Assembly: GCA_015494775.1 (NCBI GenBank)
Contig: WGAP01000151.1
Coordinates: 1 to 9,347, forward strand
DNA from: Flavobacteriales bacterium
Lineage (GTDB): Bacteria; Bacteroidota; Bacteroidia; Flavobacteriales; Flavobacteriaceae
Length of the DNA stretch: 9,347 nucleotides
Reading direction: 5' to 3'
Part shown: positions 6,811 through 9,347 of the stretch, piece after piece
Layout of the letters: each line of letters starts with the position of its first letter
How positions within the stretch are numbered: position 1 is the stretch's first letter
The notes under the pieces: generated by a model
The model's input: only the letters and a program-made list of their open reading frames with translations
What the model was told of the DNA's origin: nothing
Databases searched by the model: none
Translations under genes and position numbers: made by a program

Positions 6811-7467
6811 ATGCCTTTTCGATGGTTGGCGGACAACGAAGCTTTGCCCTTACCCCAAGCGGCCAATGCCGAAGGCATTGTGGCCGTGGGAGGGCGTTTG
6901 GATACCGGCCGGTTGATCGAAGCCTATTCCCAAGGCATATTTCCTTGGTTCAACCCGGGCGAACCCGTCATTTGGTGGAGTCCCGACCCGCGCATGGTGT
7001 TGTTTCCCCGCAAATTACACATTTCCAAAAGTTTACGTCAATGGCTTCGCCGCCATACGGATTGGCGGGTAACGCGCAATAGGGCTTTCGACCGGGTGAT
7101 AGAGCACTGTGCCACGGTGCCGCGCCGCGGTCAGGAGGGAACGTGGATTACGCCCGACATGCTACGGGCCTACAAGGATTTACATCGCCGCGGACTGGCG
7201 GTTTCCTACGAGGTTTGGGACGAAGCGGCCCGTTTAGTGGGCGGGCTTTACGGCGTGGATGTGCGCAATGGTGTTTTTTCGGGCGAAAGCATGTTTTCGC
7301 TCCGCCCCAATGCTTCGAAAATGGCGCTGATAGAACTCTGCCGGACGGCACCGCAGCATGGCTACCGGCTGATTGATGCGCAGGTGCATACGCCCTATTT
7401 GGAGCAGATGGGTGGCGAATTGATACCGCGCGATGAATTTCTGACTTATTTGGAACGGGATTTTTAG
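6811..7467 (+). CDS. aat: Leucyl/phenylalanyl-tRNA--protein transferase
   Basis: Aat adds Leu or Phe from aminoacyl-tRNA to proteins with N-terminal Arg or Lys, creating a destabilising residue read by ClpS and degraded by ClpAP in the cytosol. The 218 residues are close to the usual 220-235. Visible motifs are AYSQGIFPWFNPGEPVIWWSPDPR (from 38), GTWITPDMLRAYKDLHRRG (110-128), GGLYGVDVRNGVFSGESMFS (144-163) and DAQVHTPYLEQMGGELIPRDEF (from 189). The ATG at 6811 gives the standard short N-terminus. It lies 41 bases after glmS on the same strand and may be co-transcribed. A 7-of-8 -7-like box (TAACTTTA, 6783-6790) has no -33 partner. The last base of its TAG stop is the first base of repeat copy B, but the C-terminus looks complete. 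Confidence 0.97.
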   Translation: MPFRWLADNEALPLPQAANAEGIVAVGGRLDTGRLIEAYSQGIFPWFNPGEPVIWWSPDPRMVLFPRKLHISKSLRQWLRRHTDWRVTRNRAFDRVIEHCATVPRRGQEGTWITPDMLRAYKDLHRRGLAVSYEVWDEAARLVGGLYGVDVRNGVFSGESMFSLRPNASKMALIELCRTAPQHGYRLIDAQVHTPYLEQMGGELIPRDEFLTYLERDF

Positions 7468-7551
7468 GGCGCCCCGGCGCTCGGGTTCGGGGCCCCGCCG
7501 GCGGGCGAATGCCCGCGGCGGATGGCCGGACTTTGGAACGAATTTGTCGGC

Positions 7552-7584
7552 GCCCCGCCCCGCGGCGAAGCCGCGGGGCGGGGC
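7552..7584 (+). terminator. 15-bp GC hairpin with GAA loop, possible aat terminator
   Basis: Arms 7552-7566 and 7570-7584 are perfectly complementary, all G or C, closed by a GAA loop (7567-7569) and followed by TTTCTGTTGATTTT. This could end transcription of glmS-aat, about 85 bases beyond the aat stop. The T tract is short and interrupted. Because it lies inside a mobile-looking repeat, the terminator role may be incidental. Confidence 0.4.
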
Positions 7585-7709
7585 TTTCTGTTGATTTTCA
7601 AAGGTTTATGTCCGGCCATCCACCCGGCGCGCTGACGCGCGCCGCGGCGGGACCACGGGTTCCGCTTCGGGACGGCGGAGCGCCCTCGCGGAAACCCGTT
7701 TCCTCACAG

Positions 7710-7783
7710 CGTTGCAGCAAGCATAAAATGTCGGATAAATTGAATTCAAGACTTGGTTTGAAGGTTTTATGCTTGCTGCAACG
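7710..7783. repeat. 19-bp perfect inverted repeat nested in copy B
   Basis: Arms 7710-7728 and 7765-7783 (CGTTGCAGCAAGCATAAAA and its complement) enclose 36 AT-rich bases that include the palindrome TTGAATTCAA at 7740-7749. In copy A the corresponding place has only a few bases (CACACAGCGCCGG), so this hairpin was gained in B or lost from A. AGCG occurs on both sides (7708-7711 and 7787-7790), but the boundaries are not symmetric, so a target duplication is doubtful. Confidence 0.75.
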
Positions 7784-7942
7784 CCGAGCGCCGTCGGGCT
7801 GTCCGCTCAAATGCACGGGCGGCCCGCTCTTGCCCTGCGAGCGTGGCGGGCGTGGCTCCCCACTGGTCGCCCCGCCGCCACGGCTGGCCTACGGCGCGCC
7901 GCCCGCGCATAACCGCTCCCATCCCTGGCGCGATGTAGGTCG

Positions 7943-8034
7943 CTGAGTGATTTTTGCGTAGCAAAAATTGTATCGAAGCGACCGGAACAAATGGCGGTGC
8001 CTTCGATACACTGCGCCTTCGGCACAGCACTCAG
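7943..8034. repeat. Cloverleaf-folding repeat, copy 1
   Basis: An outer 7-bp stem pairs CTGAGTG (7943-7949) with CACTCAG (8028-8034). Inside, three hairpins follow with no unpaired base between them. Arm 1 is 7950-7957/7961-7968 with GTA loop. Arm 2 is 7969-7978/8001-8010, 10 bp. Arm 3 is 8011-8017/8021-8027 with one mismatch and loop TTC. The result is a complete four-way junction on paper. It has no coding sense and is not a tRNA. Confidence 0.75.
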
Positions 8035-8052
8035 GCACCTGTTTGGTACTCA

Positions 8053-8135
8053 CTGAGTGATTTTGCGAAGCAAAATTGTATCGAAGCGACCGGCCGGGGC
8101 TTCGATACACTGCTCACTGCGTTCGCAGCACTCAG
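8053..8135. repeat. Cloverleaf-folding repeat, copy 2
   Basis: This has the same orientation and architecture as the element 18 bases upstream: outer stem 8053-8059/8129-8135, arm 1 at 8060-8066/8070-8076 with a GAA loop, and arm 2 at 8077-8087/8099-8109 (11 bp). Arm 3 is less clear: GCAG at 8125-8128 can pair with CTGC at either 8110-8113 or 8117-8120. Stems are conserved between copies, while arm 2's loop differs in length (11 against 22 bases) and sequence. Confidence 0.75.
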
Positions 8136-8156
8136 CCGCCGGCCTTTCCCCGCGTG

Positions 8157-8321
8157 ATAAATCGAGCTCGAATAATGAACACAGAATAATCGAACGCCGA
8201 TTTATGATTACTTCGTCGAGGGCGGGAGACCCCGACGGAGCGGGGCTTTTCTTTGTTCGGCGAAGCCGAACAAAAAACATTTTTAATGATTTGGTTTTTT
8301 CTTTTGGACGAGCAAAAGAAA
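8157..8321. repeat. Cluster of small hairpins and a possible terminator
   Basis: Four inverted repeats follow one another. ATAAATCG (8157-8164) pairs with 8198-8205. CCCCG (8230-8234) pairs with CGGGG (8241-8245) and is followed by CTTTTCTTT, a weak terminator-like arrangement on the plus strand. A 10-bp stem at 8252-8261/8265-8274 has a GAA loop inside GCGAAGC. Arms at 8298-8306/8313-8321 (TTTCTTTTG type) form the last hairpin. No gene is visible. The style matches the other hairpin repeats of this island. Confidence 0.55.
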
Positions 8322-8334
8322 GAACAAGGAAATC

Positions 8335-8358
8335 CATACCGCTCCCATCCCTGGCGCG
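8335..8358 (+). repeat. End fragment of the GC-rich repeat (third copy)
   Basis: CATACC followed by GCTCCCATCCCTGGCGCG matches the last 24-25 bases of copies A and B, with one A missing in the CATAACC part. The final 20 bases are identical in all three. The body upstream is absent, so this is a truncated copy, or the end is an independent unit. Confidence 0.65.
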
Positions 8359-8360
8359 AA

Positions 8361-8398
8361 TTTAGTTATGAGTTTTGAGTTCTTAGTTTTGGGTTGAG
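8361..8398. repeat. Degenerate heptamer repeat (TTNTKRG)
   Basis: Directly after the repeat fragment, four consecutive 7-base units run from 8366 to 8393: TTATGAG, TTTTGAG, TTCTTAG and TTTTGGG. Shorter related pieces flank them (TTTAG before, TTGAG after). It may be a low-complexity tract with no function. Confidence 0.5.
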
Positions 8399-8652
8399 TT
8401 TCAATGAATTATGCTTCAATAAAATGGTATAGGTTTCGCCGTCGTCGGGAAAATTGAAGGGTTCCGACGTCCGTGGGCTAAATATCCCGATGACAACGCA
8501 AACTCAATGTCATGCAATGACCCGAAAAACGTAATATCAACTTCGTTCCTGCCAATCCTTCGGCCTGAAAATCCCTTTTCGGTAAATTTGTCAGACCGGC
8601 ATACCAAATTGCACGGTTTTTGCGTTATTCCCGTGAAAAAAATTTCAATGTT
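8399..8652. other. Intergenic stretch upstream of the MoxR-type gene
   Basis: No convincing gene lies here; the minus-strand frame across it is the shadow of the ATPase gene continuing into the gap. The stretch includes an imperfect inverted repeat (CGCCGTCGTCGGGA near 8439-8452 against TCCCGATGACAACG near 8487-8500, 11 of 14 pairs) and a small GTCAT-GCA-ATGAC hairpin near 8510-8522. The last 70 bases probably hold the promoter of the downstream gene. Confidence 0.4.
8583..8590 (+). promoter_or_regulatory. -7 box upstream of the MoxR-type gene
   Basis: TAAATTTG matches TAnnTTTG exactly. No TTTG is found 17-23 bases upstream, so only half of a promoter is supported. The leader would be about 55 bases. 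Confidence 0.35.
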
Positions 8653-9347
8653 ATGACTTACGAACAAACCGACATCAAGGCCATCAACAACAAGGTGAAG
8701 GAAAAAAGCGCCTTCGTGGATTTGCTCAAAATGGAAATCAACCGCGTGATTGTGGGTCAGGAGCAAATGATCGAACGCTTGCTTATTGCTTTGTTGGGCA
8801 AGGGCCATATTTTGCTCGAAGGTGTTCCGGGCTTGGCCAAGACCTTGGCCATCAAAACTTTGGCTGATGCTATCGACGTCTCTTTCAGCCGCATTCAGTT
8901 TACGCCCGACCTGCTGCCGTCGGATGTTATCGGCACGTTGATTTATAACGTGGAAACCAACAAGTTCGAGGTCAAAAAAGGGCCGATTTTTGCCAATTTC
9001 GTCCTGGCCGACGAAATCAACCGCGCACCGGCCAAAGTGCAATCGGCCTTGCTGGAAGCCATGCAGGAGCGTCAGGTTACCATCGGCGAACATACTTTCC
9101 GGCTCGAAGAGCCCTTTATGGTGTTGGCCACCCAAAACCCCATCGAACAGGAAGGAACCTATCCGCTGCCCGAAGCCCAAACCGACCGTTTTATGCTCAA
9201 AACCATCATCACCTATCCCAAGCAGGAAGAAGAACGCTTGATTGTGCGGCGCAATATGTCCGAAGATTTCGGCCGGGTGAGCAAAGTGGCTTCCAAAGAC
9301 GACATCCTGGAAGCCCGCCATGTGGTGCGTGAAATCTATACCGACCC
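8653..9347 (+). CDS. MoxR-family AAA+ ATPase, cut by window edge
   Basis: This is a MoxR-type AAA+ chaperone-like ATPase. Such proteins usually act with von Willebrand factor A-domain partners encoded next to them, often in Bacteroidota operons with DUF58 and BatA/BatB-type genes; those would lie beyond the right edge. The 231 visible residues include VIVGQEQMIERLLIALL (from 32), Walker A GVPGLAKT at 57-64, DLLPSDVIGT at 86-95, Walker B FVLADE at 116-121, INRAPAKVQSALLEAMQE (from 122), sensor 1 ATQNP at 159-163 and the arginine-finger region EAQTDRF at 174-180. About a third of the usual 310-330 residues, the C-terminal lid, is missing. The ATG at 8653 gives a normal short N-terminal extension. 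No Shine-Dalgarno is evident, only AAAAAAATTTCAATGTT before it. Confidence 0.95.
   Translation, partial: MTYEQTDIKAINNKVKEKSAFVDLLKMEINRVIVGQEQMIERLLIALLGKGHILLEGVPGLAKTLAIKTLADAIDVSFSRIQFTPDLLPSDVIGTLIYNVETNKFEVKKGPIFANFVLADEINRAPAKVQSALLEAMQERQVTIGEHTFRLEEPFMVLATQNPIEQEGTYPLPEAQTDRFMLKTIITYPKQEEERLIVRRNMSEDFGRVSKVASKDDILEARHVVREIYTD

Larger units (their letters stand above)
7467..7932 (+). repeat. GC-rich structured repeat, copy B
   Basis: This is a 466-bp form of the element at 1369-1673, in the opposite orientation. It runs from GGGCGCCCCG (7467-7476) to CATCCCTGGCGCG (7920-7932). Shared parts are a hairpin GCGGGC-GAAT-GCCCGC near 7501-7516, a hairpin with 7-bp arms at 7626-7632/7637-7643, a loop-conserved hairpin at 7655-7699 and a 145-bp body at 7788-7932. 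Two stretches have no counterpart of similar size in copy A. One is 7520-7621, bounded by a perfect 12-bp inverted repeat and enclosing a 15-bp GC hairpin. The other is 7710-7783, a 19-bp perfect inverted repeat. The element begins inside the aat stop codon. No plausible protein is encoded. Confidence 0.85.

Noticed and set aside
7943..8034. tRNA or tRNA-like gene, suggested by a 7-bp outer stem and three arms
   Set aside because: There is no T-arm GTTCGA motif, no anticodon-arm geometry, arm 2 is too long, and the spacing does not fit any tRNA.
8252..8274. Rho-independent terminator at the TTTGTTCGGC hairpin
   Set aside because: The hairpin is followed by A residues on the plus strand and by no T tract on the minus strand.
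8416..9321. Long minus-strand open frame of 301 codons
   Set aside because: It is the antisense shadow of the MoxR-type ATPase, whose Walker and sensor motifs are clear on the plus strand.

Overview
The window looks like a Bacteroidota chromosome fragment; class and genus cannot be read from it. Three things point there: a 398-residue GlmU-like protein of the alternative type found in Bacteroidota, intergenic boxes matching the Bacteroidota -7 element TAnnTTTG (one with a TTTG -33 box 19 nt away), and dispersed hairpin repeats filling the gaps. Sampled stretches of the housekeeping genes are about 52-67% GC.

Layout: 1-857 (-) holds most of fmt, running off the left edge. 949-1326 (-) is an AT-rich gene for an unrecognised 125-residue four-helix membrane protein. 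1369-1673 is a GC-rich structured repeat (copy A). 1739-3238 (+) is nnr, the bifunctional NAD(P)H-hydrate repair enzyme. 3284-3650 is a series of CACAGAG/CTCTGTG quasi-palindromes between convergent genes. 3672-4868 (-) is the GlmU-like gene, divergent from glmS at 4928-6769 (+) across 59 bp with interleaved promoters. aat follows at 6811-7467 (+). An island of about 890 bp of hairpin repeats (7467-8358) comes next, with copy B of the GC-rich repeat, two cloverleaf elements and several small hairpins. The right end is a MoxR-type AAA+ ATPase gene (8653 to edge).

The genes are core metabolism and quality control. Fmt formylates initiator Met-tRNA, Nnr repairs hydrated NAD(P)H, GlmS makes glucosamine-6-phosphate, the GlmU-like protein is expected to act later on the route to UDP-GlcNAc, and Aat marks proteins for ClpS/ClpAP degradation. 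Only glmS and the GlmU-like gene are clearly linked in function.

No defence system, phage, CRISPR or complete insertion sequence is visible. The unusual content is the non-coding DNA. Copies A and B share a body about 93% identical and a hairpin loop that is nearly identical, yet the stem closing that loop has a different sequence in each copy and pairs in both. Two nearby elements fold on paper into contiguous four-way cloverleaves. Both patterns suggest selection on folded DNA or RNA rather than on protein.
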